Below, piece after piece: positions 41,899-51,489 of a stretch of DNA of 64,000 nt. The stretch comes from Petrimonas sp. IBARAKI (GTDB taxonomy: Bacteria > Bacteroidota > Bacteroidia > Bacteroidales > Dysgonomonadaceae). The notes under the pieces were generated by a model that saw nothing but the letters and a program-made list of their open reading frames with translations, did not search any database and had not been told where the DNA came from. The translations under genes and the position numbers were made by a program. How positions within the stretch are numbered: position 1 is the first letter of the stretch; each line of letters begins with the position of its first letter. The stretch is from assembly GCA_002356435.2 (NCBI GenBank), contig AP018040.2, forward strand, positions 2,108,001 to 2,172,000, in the 5' to 3' direction.

Positions 41899-43737
41899 AT
41901 GAATGGAAAGATGAAAGCTCCACGAATCGTTGAACTTCTCGCCCCTGCCAAAAATAAGGAGATCGGAAAAGAAGCCATCCTTCACGGTGCCGATGCCGTC
42001 TACATAGGTATCTCGGGATTCAGTGCACGGATGGCTGCAGGAAACAGTATCGAAGATATTGCCGAGTTGGTGGAATTTGCGCATCAGTACAACGCCAAAG
42101 TGTATGTTGCGTTGAACACCATCCTTTACGACCATGAACTCTTACAGGTGGAGAAGCTCATCCGGGAGTTATACCGTATACACGCCGATGCCGTTATCGT
42201 CCAGGACATGGGCATTTTGCAACTGAACCTGCCTCCTATCCCGCTCCACGCCAGCACGCAGACCGATAATCGTACCGTGGAAAAAGTGCAGTTTTTAGAA
42301 AACGCGGGATTCACACAGGTAGTGCTTGCACGGGAATTATCCCGGGATCAGATTGCCGAAATTTCGTCACAAACCAGCATTGCGCTGGAGGTTTTTGTTC
42401 ACGGTGCCCTCTGTGTTTCCTACAGCGGGCAATGCTACATCAGCCAAGCCATAACGGGTCGGAGCGCCAACCGCGGAGAGTGTGCACAAATTTGCAGGCT
42501 ACCTTTTGATTTGCAGGATGCCGATGGGCGTATTGTTCGAAAAAATGCACACCTGCTTTCCTTAAAAGACTTCAATCAGTACGATAACCTCGAAGAGCTG
42601 CTGGATGCCGGCGTTTCATCGCTCAAGATAGAAGGACGGCTGAAAGACGTTACGTATGTTAAAAACGTAGTTGCTGCCTACCGGCAGCGATTGGACAGCA
42701 TTTTCAGGAAACGGCCCGAGTATGTGCAAGCTTCATCGGGGAGAAGCGAAATCAATTTTACACCCAATTTATCAAAGAGTTTTAACCGGGGATTTACCCA
42801 CTATCTTTTCAACGGCAGGCAACACGATATCGGCTCTTTCGAATCTCCCAAATCCATCGGTGAATTTGTGGGAACGGTAAAAACCGTGGGCAGAAACTGG
42901 CTTTCGTTAAGCACAACACTCACCATTAACAACGGTGACGGATTGTGTTTTATGGATAAAGACGGGTTAAATGGTTTTCGCGTAAACCGCTCTGAAGGCG
43001 GCAGGATTTTTCCGGCCGTAATGCCCGGCCTCAGCGCAGGAACAAAGGTGTATAGAAATTACGATCACGACTTTGAAAACTGGTTAACCAAAAAAACAGC
43101 GGAGCGAAAAATTGCTGCGAATATTTTTATCCGAGAGATCCCTACCGGGTTCGCATTACAAATCTCTGACGAGGACAACCACTCCTACACGTTTTCAGTA
43201 ATTCTAGAAAAGCAGACCGCGCAAAAGCCGCAACAGGAAAATATCCGTACTCAGCTCTCCAAAACGGGAACTACCCTGTTCAGCGTAAAATCCATCGACA
43301 TCCGGTTTTCCAAGGAGTGGTTCATCCCCTCCTCCCTGCTAGGAGAATGGCGTAAACAACTGATTTCAGGTTTACTAGCGGTCAGAAAAATCAATTACCG
43401 GCAGGAACGCAGCCCGATCCCACCCACAACACACGCTTATCCCGAAAAAGAGCTTACCTACTTAGGTAACGTCTCCAACAGCAACAGCGGTTCTTTTTAC
43501 TTACAACACCGGACGAAAATTTTACAACCCGCATTTGAACAAGTTCAGCAAAAAAACGTTCCACTCATGTTCACCAAACATTGCATCAAGTTTGCATTGG
43601 GTTGGTGTCCGCGTGAGACCAAAGAGAAAGCCGGTTTTCGTGAGCCGTTCTATCTGATCAATCAACAGAACAAATTAAAACTCTCGTTCGATTGCCGGAA
43701 ATGCGAAATGCGGGTTTCTCTTGAAAATCAACAATAA
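41899..43737 (+). CDS. Peptidase U32 family protein (RlhA/TrhP-like RNA hydroxylase)
   Basis: A 612-residue U32-family protein. The U32 core has ELLAPAKNKEIGKEAILHGADAVYIG (in part), the signature EVFVHGALCVSYSGQCYIS (in part) and NRGECAQICRLPF, followed by SLKIEGRLKDVTYV. A DUF3656-like region follows and the C-terminus has HCIKFALGWCPRE and CRKCEM, giving a likely Fe-S cysteine set. The E. coli relatives RlhA and TrhP hydroxylate rRNA and tRNA rather than cut collagen, so an RNA modification role is more likely than peptidase. A start at 41911 is equally possible. Confidence 0.87.
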   Translation: MNGKMKAPRIVELLAPAKNKEIGKEAILHGADAVYIGISGFSARMAAGNSIEDIAELVEFAHQYNAKVYVALNTILYDHELLQVEKLIRELYRIHADAVIVQDMGILQLNLPPIPLHASTQTDNRTVEKVQFLENAGFTQVVLARELSRDQIAEISSQTSIALEVFVHGALCVSYSGQCYISQAITGRSANRGECAQICRLPFDLQDADGRIVRKNAHLLSLKDFNQYDNLEELLDAGVSSLKIEGRLKDVTYVKNVVAAYRQRLDSIFRKRPEYVQASSGRSEINFTPNLSKSFNRGFTHYLFNGRQHDIGSFESPKSIGEFVGTVKTVGRNWLSLSTTLTINNGDGLCFMDKDGLNGFRVNRSEGGRIFPAVMPGLSAGTKVYRNYDHDFENWLTKKTAERKIAANIFIREIPTGFALQISDEDNHSYTFSVILEKQTAQKPQQENIRTQLSKTGTTLFSVKSIDIRFSKEWFIPSSLLGEWRKQLISGLLAVRKINYRQERSPIPPTTHAYPEKELTYLGNVSNSNSGSFYLQHRTKILQPAFEQVQQKNVPLMFTKHCIKFALGWCPRETKEKAGFREPFYLINQQNKLKLSFDCRKCEMRVSLENQQ

Positions 43738-43815
43738 TCGGTTGTAGATTCGGATTATGAAAATAAAAGCCCGAATCCGTCAAAAAATGACTAAAAATCG
43801 TCACATAAAAAAATC

Positions 43816-43830
43816 CAAAATAGTTTCTAA
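43816..43830. repeat. Sequence resembling the right end of the 37439-37562 element
   Basis: CAAAATAGTTTCTAA differs from the right terminal repeat (CAAAACAGTTTCTTAA) by one substitution and one missing base, and is preceded by a similar A-rich stretch. No matching left end is seen nearby. It could be a decayed end or chance in AT-rich DNA. Confidence 0.3.
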
Positions 43831-43832
43831 GT

Positions 43833-44162
43833 ATGGCAGTTTTTTCTTTCCTAAAAAATCACAGAAGTCAAATCCAATCCCTTAACCCCGCGGATTTCAA
43901 AACAATCATCGCCGGTAAGGATGTTCAGCTTATAGACGTCCGGACTGCTCAGGAATATGCTCAAGGCACCATAAACAGAGCCCGGTTAATGGATGTTTCC
44001 TCCATGGATTTTGAGCAAGAAATAGAAAAACTCGATAAATCCTGTCCTGTAGCCGTTTTCTGCCACAGCGGGGCACGAAGCATGTATGCCGCCAAGGTAT
44101 TGGTTAAAAAAGGATTTCCTGCCGTTTACAACCTCAGGGGAGGAATTGTTTTCTGGAAGTAA
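43833..44162 (+). CDS. Rhodanese-like domain protein
   Basis: A 109-residue single-domain sulfurtransferase. It has VQLIDVRTAQEYAQGTI, the active-site loop FCHSGARS with the catalytic cysteine, and AAKVLVKKGFPAVYNLRGGIVFWK (in part) at the end. No signal peptide is evident, so cytosolic. It probably handles persulfide sulfur. It converges on the lipoamide dehydrogenase gene. Confidence 0.9.
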   Translation: MAVFSFLKNHRSQIQSLNPADFKTIIAGKDVQLIDVRTAQEYAQGTINRARLMDVSSMDFEQEIEKLDKSCPVAVFCHSGARSMYAAKVLVKKGFPAVYNLRGGIVFWK

Positions 44163-44177
44163 ATTTTTCTCTCCCGT

Positions 44178-45524
44178 TCACTTGTGGATGGCCTTGTCCA
44201 TGGCATCGAAACCGGCTTCAAAAAATATTTCCGAAACGGTGGGATGGGCGTGAATGGTATGGGCCACGTCGTAAACCGTGGCTTCGACTTTCAGGTATGC
44301 GCCGGCTTCGGCAATCATATCGGTGGCATTCTCAGCCACAACCTGAACCCCCAGGACCTGCCCGTATTTCTTATCGGAAAGCAGCCGGATCAAACCCTCC
44401 GTATTGTTTTCAATCAGTGCCTTCCCATTTGCAGACAGCGGAAACTCGCTTATTTTGTAATCGTAACCTTCCTCCTTAATTTTTTGTTCCGTCATCCCGA
44501 TCTGAGCGATTTCGGGCGTGGTATACATGTTTATCGGATAAGTGGAGTAATCAAAATGGGCTTGTATCCCTTTTATGGCGTTTATGACGTGAATCCCTTG
44601 AGCCGAAGCCATGTGTGCCAGAAAACTTCTTCCGGCGACATCACCGATGGCATAAACCCCATCGATACTGGTCTGGAAATTATCGGTTGTTTTGATAAAT
44701 CCGCGTTCCGTGAGCTGCAGGGGTGTTTCGCTTTCCGGGATAATTGCCTTGCGCGAATTGCAATTAACGATCAGGTCGCATTTTACTTTCTTACCACCAA
44801 CAGTCAGTCCTCCATCCGCATATTTCTCCGGATAGGCATCCGTGATCAGTTCAATGTTATCGGATGCCAGTTTCTTCGTGATGTACTCGACAAGAAAGGT
44901 ATCCAATCCGTCCAGAAAGTAACCGCTGTTGGTAACCAGCGTAACGTTTTTATGGATAAGCCTGAAAAACTGGGCCATCTCGACCGAGGAAATGTGGTTA
45001 CCGGTAACGACAATGTTCTCCGGAAAAGCCTCCCTTTCAAACAGGTTTTCCATCTCCACGACAGGAGCATTGGAGAATGCATCGCCCATCGGTTTCGGCT
45101 TTGAACCGGTTGCAATGATGATGTGCTTTGCCGAAATTTTTTTATCGTCAACCCACACAGAGCGGTCCGACCCTATTCGGGCGGTTCCACTTATCACTTC
45201 AATGCCATTTTTTTTAAGCAGGAAATTTACCCCTGCCGTCAGTTTCCGGGTGATGCGTTTCGACCTTGACTTCACCTTGTCCCAGTTAAAGGCAATTTTA
45301 CCGGTATCTATTCCATCAATACCAAAATCCTCAATCTCTCCCAGTTTTTTAAACTTCTTCGCACTTTCCAGAATAGCCTTTGTAGGAATACAACCCCAAT
45401 TGAGGCACATTCCCCCGATATACTGTTTTTCCACGATAGCTGTTTTCAAACCCACCTGCCCCGCCCGGATGGCGGCTACATAACCGGATGGTCCGGCACC
45501 GATGATCAATACGTCGTAATCCAT
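44178..45524 (-). CDS. lpdA: Dihydrolipoyl dehydrogenase (E3)
   Basis: A 448-residue FAD disulfide oxidoreductase that reoxidises the lipoyl arms of the E2 protein encoded just upstream. It has the FAD motif DVLIIGAGPSGYVAAIRAG, the redox-active GGMCLNWGCIPTKA, the second FAD motif DGVYAIGDVAG and the dimer-interface HAHPTVSE with catalytic histidine. ATG 45524 is used because it puts the FAD motif at the N-terminus. Last gene of the operon. Confidence 0.95.
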   Translation of the reverse strand: MDYDVLIIGAGPSGYVAAIRAGQVGLKTAIVEKQYIGGMCLNWGCIPTKAILESAKKFKKLGEIEDFGIDGIDTGKIAFNWDKVKSRSKRITRKLTAGVNFLLKKNGIEVISGTARIGSDRSVWVDDKKISAKHIIIATGSKPKPMGDAFSNAPVVEMENLFEREAFPENIVVTGNHISSVEMAQFFRLIHKNVTLVTNSGYFLDGLDTFLVEYITKKLASDNIELITDAYPEKYADGGLTVGGKKVKCDLIVNCNSRKAIIPESETPLQLTERGFIKTTDNFQTSIDGVYAIGDVAGRSFLAHMASAQGIHVINAIKGIQAHFDYSTYPINMYTTPEIAQIGMTEQKIKEEGYDYKISEFPLSANGKALIENNTEGLIRLLSDKKYGQVLGVQVVAENATDMIAEAGAYLKVEATVYDVAHTIHAHPTVSEIFFEAGFDAMDKAIHK

Positions 45525-45558
45525 ACTATGAGTTGTTTTGTGTTTCAAATAAGGTGTG

Positions 45559-46833
45559 TTATTCCATCAGTAACGCCATGGGATCGGCAAGATATTCCAT
45601 TACCTTGTTGATAAACCGGGTAACTTCTCCCCCATCAACGATACGGTGATCTACCGAGAGCGACAATGCCATTACACGGCCTACAACAATGGCATCGTCT
45701 TTCACCACAGGGGTTTTGAGGATCCTGCCCACTCCCAAAATAGCCGCCTGGGGATAATTAATCACCGGCGTGGCAAATATTCCTCCGATGGAACCGTAGT
45801 TGGTAATGGTAAATGTTCCGCCTTTCATGTCTTCCAGGGTAAGGTCTCTTTTTCTGGCTTTCTCCGATATTTCGTCGATGCGTTGAGCAATTTCAAAAAT
45901 GCTTAAACGGTCGGCATCCCTAACAACAGGGACCACCAGTCCGGCAGGGGTATCCACGGCCAACGCTATGTTATAGCGGTTGTTGAAGATCATCCGGTCA
46001 TTCTCCAGGTCGATCTGCGAATTTAACTGCCTGTGTTGCTTGAGGGCATTGACGGCAGCCTTTACAATAAAAGCGAGGTAGGTCAGCTTAACCCCTCTTT
46101 CGGCAAATTTCCCCTTATACTTCTCCCGAACCCTTACCAGATCGGATATCTCCACTTCTTCGAACAACGACATGTGGGCAGCGTTGTGCTTGGACTGGAT
46201 CATGTTCCGGGCAATAGCCTTGCGGATCTGGGTAAGGGGCTCATAAGTTACCTCATCGTCCTCTTGTTCCGAAACCCGGAGGGAGGATGGCTTTCTGACG
46301 GACTTATGGTTTTCAACATCTGCTTTTGTGACCCGCCCCGAAGGCCCTGTGCCACAGACTTCATTTATATCGATGCCTAAATCCCTGGCCATAGCCCGCG
46401 CAACGGGCGTAGACAAAGCTTTACGGCGTGGTTTTTCCGTTACGGGAGGCTGCTCCGTTGTGCCTTCGTTGCTCGCAGGCAAAAAAGCATTTCGCGAAGC
46501 CACCTCCATCGTACCCACCACCGTTTCGGCTTTCTCCTCCGGTTCAGGGTCAAATCCTCTTTTCGCCTCGGCCTGAGCCTCTTCCGCAAAAACTCCTTCT
46601 ATTTCAATTTCAACTAGCGGGCTGCCTACTTTTATGACATCACCTACTTCTCCAAACCGGGCAGCAACTATTCCCGTTCTCGGTGACGGAATATCGGCCA
46701 CTACCTTGTCGGTTTCCATTTTCACCAAGGAATCGCCCGTACTTACCGCCTGTCCTTTCATAACGTACCACTCCAGGATGGTTCCTTCCTCGAGTCCCTC
46801 TCCTATATCGGGAAAATTAAAAATATACCTCAT
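45559..46833 (-). CDS. 2-oxoacid dehydrogenase E2, dihydrolipoyl acyltransferase
   Basis: A 424-residue E2 core protein. Residues 1-80 form one lipoyl domain with the modified lysine in METDKVVAD (about residue 43). After an E/A-rich linker there is a subunit-binding domain (STPVARAMARDLGIDINEV, in part) at about 145-180 and a catalytic domain ending in SVDHRIVDGGEV with the catalytic histidine. A single lipoyl domain and an E1 of two chains favour a branched-chain 2-oxoacid complex, but pyruvate cannot be excluded. Confidence 0.92.
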   Translation of the reverse strand: MRYIFNFPDIGEGLEEGTILEWYVMKGQAVSTGDSLVKMETDKVVADIPSPRTGIVAARFGEVGDVIKVGSPLVEIEIEGVFAEEAQAEAKRGFDPEPEEKAETVVGTMEVASRNAFLPASNEGTTEQPPVTEKPRRKALSTPVARAMARDLGIDINEVCGTGPSGRVTKADVENHKSVRKPSSLRVSEQEDDEVTYEPLTQIRKAIARNMIQSKHNAAHMSLFEEVEISDLVRVREKYKGKFAERGVKLTYLAFIVKAAVNALKQHRQLNSQIDLENDRMIFNNRYNIALAVDTPAGLVVPVVRDADRLSIFEIAQRIDEISEKARKRDLTLEDMKGGTFTITNYGSIGGIFATPVINYPQAAILGVGRILKTPVVKDDAIVVGRVMALSLSVDHRIVDGGEVTRFINKVMEYLADPMALLME

Positions 46834-46939
46834 TTAAGTTCGTTTAATCATTTATGGTTTGAACATTAATTGTAATTGGCCTACGGCGAAATTCACTTCG
46901 TGTTACTCGCTTCGCACAGTTACTTCATTCATGCTGTTT
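46834..46939. other. 106-base gap inside the dehydrogenase operon with a short imperfect repeat
   Basis: Contains CGAAATTCACTTCG and ACTCGCTTCGCAC next to each other, a GC-richer, slightly repetitive patch within AT-rich DNA. It looks like an intergenic repeat rather than a promoter. No gene is seen. Confidence 0.3.
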
Positions 46940-47917
46940 TTAAAACTTAACCGTTTTTTCTATTTCATAAAAAATCCTTTCGGGAGTTATCATAAAATAT
47001 TTCTCACCTTGCGCCAACGGAATAATGGTATCAAAACCCATCACCCTTTTTGGAGGTGCTTCCAGGTAGAGGAAAGCCTCTTCGTTGGCTATGGCTATCA
47101 ACTCCGAACCCACGCTGAATGATCGTTGTGCTTCTGCCACAACCACTAACCGGCCTGTTTTCTGCAACGAGTTCCGGATGGTCTCCTTGTCTATGGGATA
47201 GATCGTCCGGAGATCGATTAACTCCACCGATATACCTGCCTCCTTCGCCATTACCATTGCCCGCTGGCATTCGCGAATCATCGCTCCGAAAGCCACGACG
47301 GTAACATCTGTACCCTCGGTAAGCACGCTGGCTTTTCCAATTGGAATGGTAAATTTACCGGTAACCACCTCCTGCTTGATGGCCCTATAGATTCGTTTGG
47401 GCTCCATAAAAATAACCGGATCGTCACTTTCAATAGCAGATATCAGCAACCCTTTTGCATCGTGCGGCGTTGAAGGAACCACTACTTTTAAACCGGGAAT
47501 ATGGCTATAAAGTGCTTCGGGGCTTTCCGAATGGTGTTCGATGGCATTGATGCCTCCACCGTAGGGAAACCGGATGACCATGGGAATCCTGAACCTTCCG
47601 CGTGAACGGTTGTGCATGCGCGATACATTGGAGATTATCTGATTAAATGCAGGATAGGAAAACCCTTCGAATTGCATTTCCACCACGGGCCGTAAGCCGG
47701 AAAGGGCCATACCCACTCCTGTTCCCACGATAGCCGACTCCGCCAGAGGCGAATCGAACACACGCTCCACACCGTATTTTTTCTGCAACCCCTCGGTTAC
47801 CCGGAATACTCCTCCCACAACTCCTACATCTTCCCCATAAACCACAACACCGTTATCCTCGGCAAGCTTAATATCCAACGCGTTGTTGATCGCCTGAACC
47901 ATTGTCATTACGCTCAT
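46940..47917 (-). CDS. 2-oxoacid dehydrogenase E1 beta subunit
   Basis: A 325-residue transketolase-like pyrimidine-binding and C-terminal chain of the E1 component, which binds ThDP with the alpha chain. It has YGEDVGVVGGVFRVTEGLQ (in part), RVFDSPLAESAIVGTGVGMAL (in part), FEGFSYPAFNQI and later RTIYPIDKETI. ATG 47917 overlaps the E1 alpha stop by four bases (ATGA), indicating translational coupling. Confidence 0.94.
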   Translation of the reverse strand: MSVMTMVQAINNALDIKLAEDNGVVVYGEDVGVVGGVFRVTEGLQKKYGVERVFDSPLAESAIVGTGVGMALSGLRPVVEMQFEGFSYPAFNQIISNVSRMHNRSRGRFRIPMVIRFPYGGGINAIEHHSESPEALYSHIPGLKVVVPSTPHDAKGLLISAIESDDPVIFMEPKRIYRAIKQEVVTGKFTIPIGKASVLTEGTDVTVVAFGAMIRECQRAMVMAKEAGISVELIDLRTIYPIDKETIRNSLQKTGRLVVVAEAQRSFSVGSELIAIANEEAFLYLEAPPKRVMGFDTIIPLAQGEKYFMITPERIFYEIEKTVKF

Positions 47918-49002
47918 TTTCGATTCCCTTTCCAAGCTAAAAATTGTTGATATTCTTCTTTCTGTTTTTTCAGGTCGTCAGGCATTTCCACATACATGTA
48001 ATTGAAAACATCCTCCAAAGCATACGGGGCAACGTTTTCAGCATCCAGAAATTGTTTCTCCACTTCTTTTTTATACTGCTCCCTCAGCTTTTCTTCGTTC
48101 TCCCTAAATATCCCTTTGTGTTCCATAAATTTTTTCAACCGGAACAACGGATCCGACAGCTCCCACGCTGCCTCCTCCTCTTTTGTCCGATAACGGCTGG
48201 GATCGTCGGAAGTGGTATGGGCGCCACACCTGTACGTAAGTGCCTCAATAAGCACCGGCCCTTTACCGGTTCGCGCATGTTCCGATGCCTTTTGGTAGAC
48301 CAGGTACATGGCGAAGAAATCGTTTCCGTCGACTTTGATGCCCGGAATGCCAAACGCTACCGATTTAACAGCTAAATTTATGGATTTGGTTTGCGTGGTT
48401 ACCGGAACGGAAATAGCGTACTGGTTGTTTTGTATGGTAAACACTACCGGAACCTGCCACACACCGGCAAAGTTCAACGCTTCGCTGAAGTCACCTTCCG
48501 ACGTACCGCCATCCCCAATATAAGTAAACACAATATCGCCTTCCTTCCTGTATTTAATGGAATATCCTATCCCAACGGCATGGGGCAACTGTGTACCGAT
48601 AGGAACGTTTATGGGTAATACACGCGGGGCATTTTTAAAGTTACTCCCCTGTTCGTTGCCGTTGTAATACAGGAAAATCTCTTTCATTGTAACGCCTTTA
48701 GCCAACATTAGCCCCACTTCCCTAAAAGCAGGAACGAGCCAGTCGTTTTCGCGTATCACGTTGCCGGCCGCAATATGAATAGCTTCTTGTCCTTTGTTGG
48801 GGGGATAAGTGAACATGCGTCCCTGGCGTTGAAAGGATACAGCCATCTCATCGGCTACCCGTTCAAAGAGCATGGCTTTCCAGGCTTTCACAATAGTATC
48901 GTCGGATATTTCCGGGAATAGGTCGGGACGTAAAATACGACCATCGTTATCGATAATTCTGAGGATCTTATCTTCCGATGGATTGAACTCTTCAAAAATC
49001 AT
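47914..49002 (-). CDS. 2-oxoacid dehydrogenase E1 alpha subunit
   Basis: A 362-residue ThDP-dependent chain that decarboxylates the 2-oxoacid. The ThDP motif runs from IGDGGTSEGDF to QNNQYAIS, and the phosphorylation-loop region reads GAHTTSDDPSRYR. First gene of the E1a-E1b-E2-E3 operon on the minus strand. With the ADP-forming acyl-CoA synthetase at 59659, the acyl-CoA made here could yield ATP. No -7 element was found upstream. Confidence 0.94.
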   Translation of the reverse strand: MIFEEFNPSEDKILRIIDNDGRILRPDLFPEISDDTIVKAWKAMLFERVADEMAVSFQRQGRMFTYPPNKGQEAIHIAAGNVIRENDWLVPAFREVGLMLAKGVTMKEIFLYYNGNEQGSNFKNAPRVLPINVPIGTQLPHAVGIGYSIKYRKEGDIVFTYIGDGGTSEGDFSEALNFAGVWQVPVVFTIQNNQYAISVPVTTQTKSINLAVKSVAFGIPGIKVDGNDFFAMYLVYQKASEHARTGKGPVLIEALTYRCGAHTTSDDPSRYRTKEEEAAWELSDPLFRLKKFMEHKGIFRENEEKLREQYKKEVEKQFLDAENVAPYALEDVFNYMYVEMPDDLKKQKEEYQQFLAWKGNRK

Positions 49003-49112
49003 AAGGTCTTATCTTTAGCTGCATTCATCTCGTCAGAAAACATACGAAAGTGAATTATTTGGAATGATTTTAAAATGTAAAACTACAGACTATAACGAAT
49101 AACTTGGTTTAA

Positions 49113-49126
49113 GGTTTGCACAAACC
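49113..49126. promoter_or_regulatory. Palindrome GGTTTG-CA-CAAACC between divergent operons
   Basis: A six-base inverted repeat with two-base spacer, about 111 bases before the E1 alpha start and 150 before the glycosyltransferase start. It could be an operator; no regulator is adjacent. Confidence 0.35.
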
Positions 49127-49231
49127 GTAAATTTATTCATTTTCCGGCACCGCTTAATCCACTTGAGCCTGCGACCTGAAAACTTAACAATAATGTAACC
49201 CGATAAATTATCTCCATCGATCAAGACGAAT

Positions 49232-49239
49232 TATTTTTG
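49232..49239 (+). promoter_or_regulatory. -7 element of the glycosyltransferase operon
   Basis: TATTTTTG, 37 bases before the ATG at 49277. No good -33 TTG. Confidence 0.45.
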
Positions 49240-49276
49240 TATCGGTAAATAATGCATTTTAGTTGTATGGGTTGGT

Positions 49277-50461
49277 ATGGAAAATAGTTTTGGAGCGGTA
49301 GTCAAAGTCGCTTTTTTCGCCGACATCCTAACAAAAGATTTCGACGGAGCCATAAAAACGATGTATCAATTGATAGAGCGAATTCCCTCCCGGGGATTCG
49401 AATACACATTTTATACGGGCACGCGGCCAAAACACTCATTTAAACACAACGTCATCAGAATCCCTGCCGTAAGAGTCCCGTTTAACATAAGCTACAAAAT
49501 GGCAGTGCCGCGATTTAGAAAAATAAAACTTTGGCTGTCGCTGTCTAAATTCAATCCCGACGTAATTCATATCACTACTCCTTCCGCTCTCGGCTTTTTC
49601 GGATTAAATTATGCGAAAAAAAACAACAAGCCGGTATTATCCGTTTATCACACCCATTTTATTTCCTACATGAAGTACTATTTCAAATACGCGCCTTTCC
49701 TTGTTAAAACGGCCGAGTTACTGGTGAAAAAAATGTATCAATCGTTTTACAACCGGTGCGATGTGGTGTATGTACCCAGTGTGAGAATCATGAAAGAACT
49801 GGAGGAGTACGGAGTCTCTAAAAATGTGATGAAATTGTGGCAACGGGGGATAAACTCTCATTTATTTAATCCATCGAAAAGAGACATCCGTTTCATAAGG
49901 AGGCTTACCGGAAACGATAATCCGTGTATCCTGTTTGTATCCCGGCTGGTTTGGGAGAAAAACGTGGAAACACTGTTTGGGATCTACGATGAGATGGAAT
50001 CCCGGGGTATGGAGGTAAATTTTATTATTGCCGGAAATGGTGTAGCCGAAGAGAGTGCCAGGCAAAGGATGAAAAATGCCATCTTTCTGGGATTTCTGAA
50101 TCACGACGATTTGGCTACCGTTTATGCGTCGAGTGATGTTTTTGTTTTCACCTCCATATCCGAAACATACGGAAATGTGGTTGTGGAAGCCATGTCAAGC
50201 GGATGCGTTCCGGTAATTGCCAACGGAGGAGGATCACAGGCACTGGTAAAAAACGGAGTTACCGGTTTTTTGTGTGAGCCGGACAACCCTGTCGACTACA
50301 TTGACAAGATAAAAATTCTACTCAACAACATGGAAATCAGGGAGAAAATGCAACAGGCAGGCTATGAATTTGTTTTGCCGCTAAGCTGGGACAGTCTGGC
50401 GGAAGAATATTTCAACGACATGCAAAGACTGGCTCACGGCTCGTCCAGAAACGGGGAATGA
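49277..50461 (+). CDS. GT4-family glycosyltransferase
   Basis: A 394-residue GT-B-fold glycosyltransferase acting on the cytosolic face. N-terminal acceptor domain includes HITTPSALGFFGLNYAKK and VYHTHFISYMKYYFKYAP (in part); the C-terminal donor domain has ILFVSRLVWEKNVETL and the E-x7-E motif in SETYGNVVVEAMSSG. It resembles glycosyltransferases that glucosylate diacylglycerol or lipid carriers. First gene of a three-gene operon; overlaps the next gene by four bases. Confidence 0.9.
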   Translation: MENSFGAVVKVAFFADILTKDFDGAIKTMYQLIERIPSRGFEYTFYTGTRPKHSFKHNVIRIPAVRVPFNISYKMAVPRFRKIKLWLSLSKFNPDVIHITTPSALGFFGLNYAKKNNKPVLSVYHTHFISYMKYYFKYAPFLVKTAELLVKKMYQSFYNRCDVVYVPSVRIMKELEEYGVSKNVMKLWQRGINSHLFNPSKRDIRFIRRLTGNDNPCILFVSRLVWEKNVETLFGIYDEMESRGMEVNFIIAGNGVAEESARQRMKNAIFLGFLNHDDLATVYASSDVFVFTSISETYGNVVVEAMSSGCVPVIANGGGSQALVKNGVTGFLCEPDNPVDYIDKIKILLNNMEIREKMQQAGYEFVLPLSWDSLAEEYFNDMQRLAHGSSRNGE

Positions 50462-51489
50462 ACACTTTTCACTTTATCAAGAAAAATAAGAGATACTTCA
50501 TTGCCGTCCTGTTGGTGGTTGTATTTGCTCTTATCGGCAGGTTTATCACAACCATCGACTTCGTGAAGCTCAAGAAATACTTACTGGAAATGCCCGTCAT
50601 GATTGGCGGCGTTCTCCTCGCCTCTGTGCTTGCTTACATTTCTTCCACCGCTGCCTGGTGGCTATGCCTGGGAAAAGAACGCAAAAAAACAACTTTCTCT
50701 GAGTTATTTGCTTTTAAACATCTTGGCGAAATGCTTACCGTTTTTAACCCAACGGGTATTGTTGCAGGAGATGGGTTAAAAGCAACCTATATTTTTCAAA
50801 AAGGGGTTGACAAAAAAGACGGATTAAGTTCCATCCTGTTATCCCGAGCGCTAATTTTTCTGTCGGGTATCTCGCTTCTCGTTATTTCTACGGTCTACAT
50901 CATCATCAGCAAAACAGGCAATAATGAATCGTCTGCCCGCATTTTGACAGGAGTAATAACCATCGGCCTGGGTGCCGTTTTTCTATCGATACTGGGCTTA
51001 CACAAAAATCTCTATCTCGGGAAAATGGCAAAAATACTGAAATCAAAAAAAAAATTCACTTTCATTACCGATAAATCGGTTGCATCCATCTACGACATAA
51101 ACCAACTTTTATCTGACTTTTTTCGTTACAGGAAGACAAGCTTTATATCAGCATTTCTTTTATCAGCAGCACAATGGATGTTTGGAGCTTTGGAGTTTTT
51201 CATAGTCCTTCGTATGTTGTCTGTTCCGGTTGTATTTCCCGACGCGGTAGCCGTTGAAATGGGCGTTATTTTCTTTAAAACCGTTGGTGCAGTCGTGCCC
51301 GGACAATTAGGAATAGAAGAGTATGGAAATAAAGTGATGCTAGACACCATTGGTGTGCACGGCAATGAGATATGGTTGGTTATAACGCTAATGAGAAGAT
51401 CGCGCCAACTGTTCTGGTTGGGTATCGCCGGTATATTTGCTATTGTTATTTCTAAAAACAATCAAAAGGAAATTTCCACAGATGACTGA
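50458..51489 (+). CDS. Flippase-like (LPG synthase TM / UPF0104) membrane protein
   Basis: A 343-residue inner-membrane protein with about eight helices, of the family of the membrane part of lysyl-phosphatidylglycerol synthase (MprF). It has FNPTGIVAGDGLKATYIF and KTVGAVVPGQLGIEEYG. The soluble aminoacyl transferase domain is missing, so a lipid-translocating role is more likely than lipid lysylation. Sandwiched with overlaps between two GT4 genes, which suggests it moves a glycolipid made by them. Confidence 0.86.
   Translation: MNTFHFIKKNKRYFIAVLLVVVFALIGRFITTIDFVKLKKYLLEMPVMIGGVLLASVLAYISSTAAWWLCLGKERKKTTFSELFAFKHLGEMLTVFNPTGIVAGDGLKATYIFQKGVDKKDGLSSILLSRALIFLSGISLLVISTVYIIISKTGNNESSARILTGVITIGLGAVFLSILGLHKNLYLGKMAKILKSKKKFTFITDKSVASIYDINQLLSDFFRYRKTSFISAFLLSAAQWMFGALEFFIVLRMLSVPVVFPDAVAVEMGVIFFKTVGAVVPGQLGIEEYGNKVMLDTIGVHGNEIWLVITLMRRSRQLFWLGIAGIFAIVISKNNQKEISTDD

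Noticed and set aside
41899-43737. Collagenase (PrtC) activity
   Set aside because: The U32 family name suggests a protease, but characterised close relatives are RNA hydroxylases and no catalytic protease site is evident.
44184-45104. Long open frame (306 codons) on the plus strand
   Set aside because: It is antisense to the lpdA gene, whose motifs are complete; the translated product has no recognisable domain and no promoter.
46834-46939. Dispersed repeat or second promoter in the dehydrogenase operon
   Set aside because: The patch is only mildly repetitive, has no -7 element and has no second copy in the window, so it is noted only at low confidence.
50458-51489. Lysyl-phosphatidylglycerol synthase (MprF)
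   Set aside because: Only the membrane flippase-like half is present; the aminoacyl transferase domain is absent.
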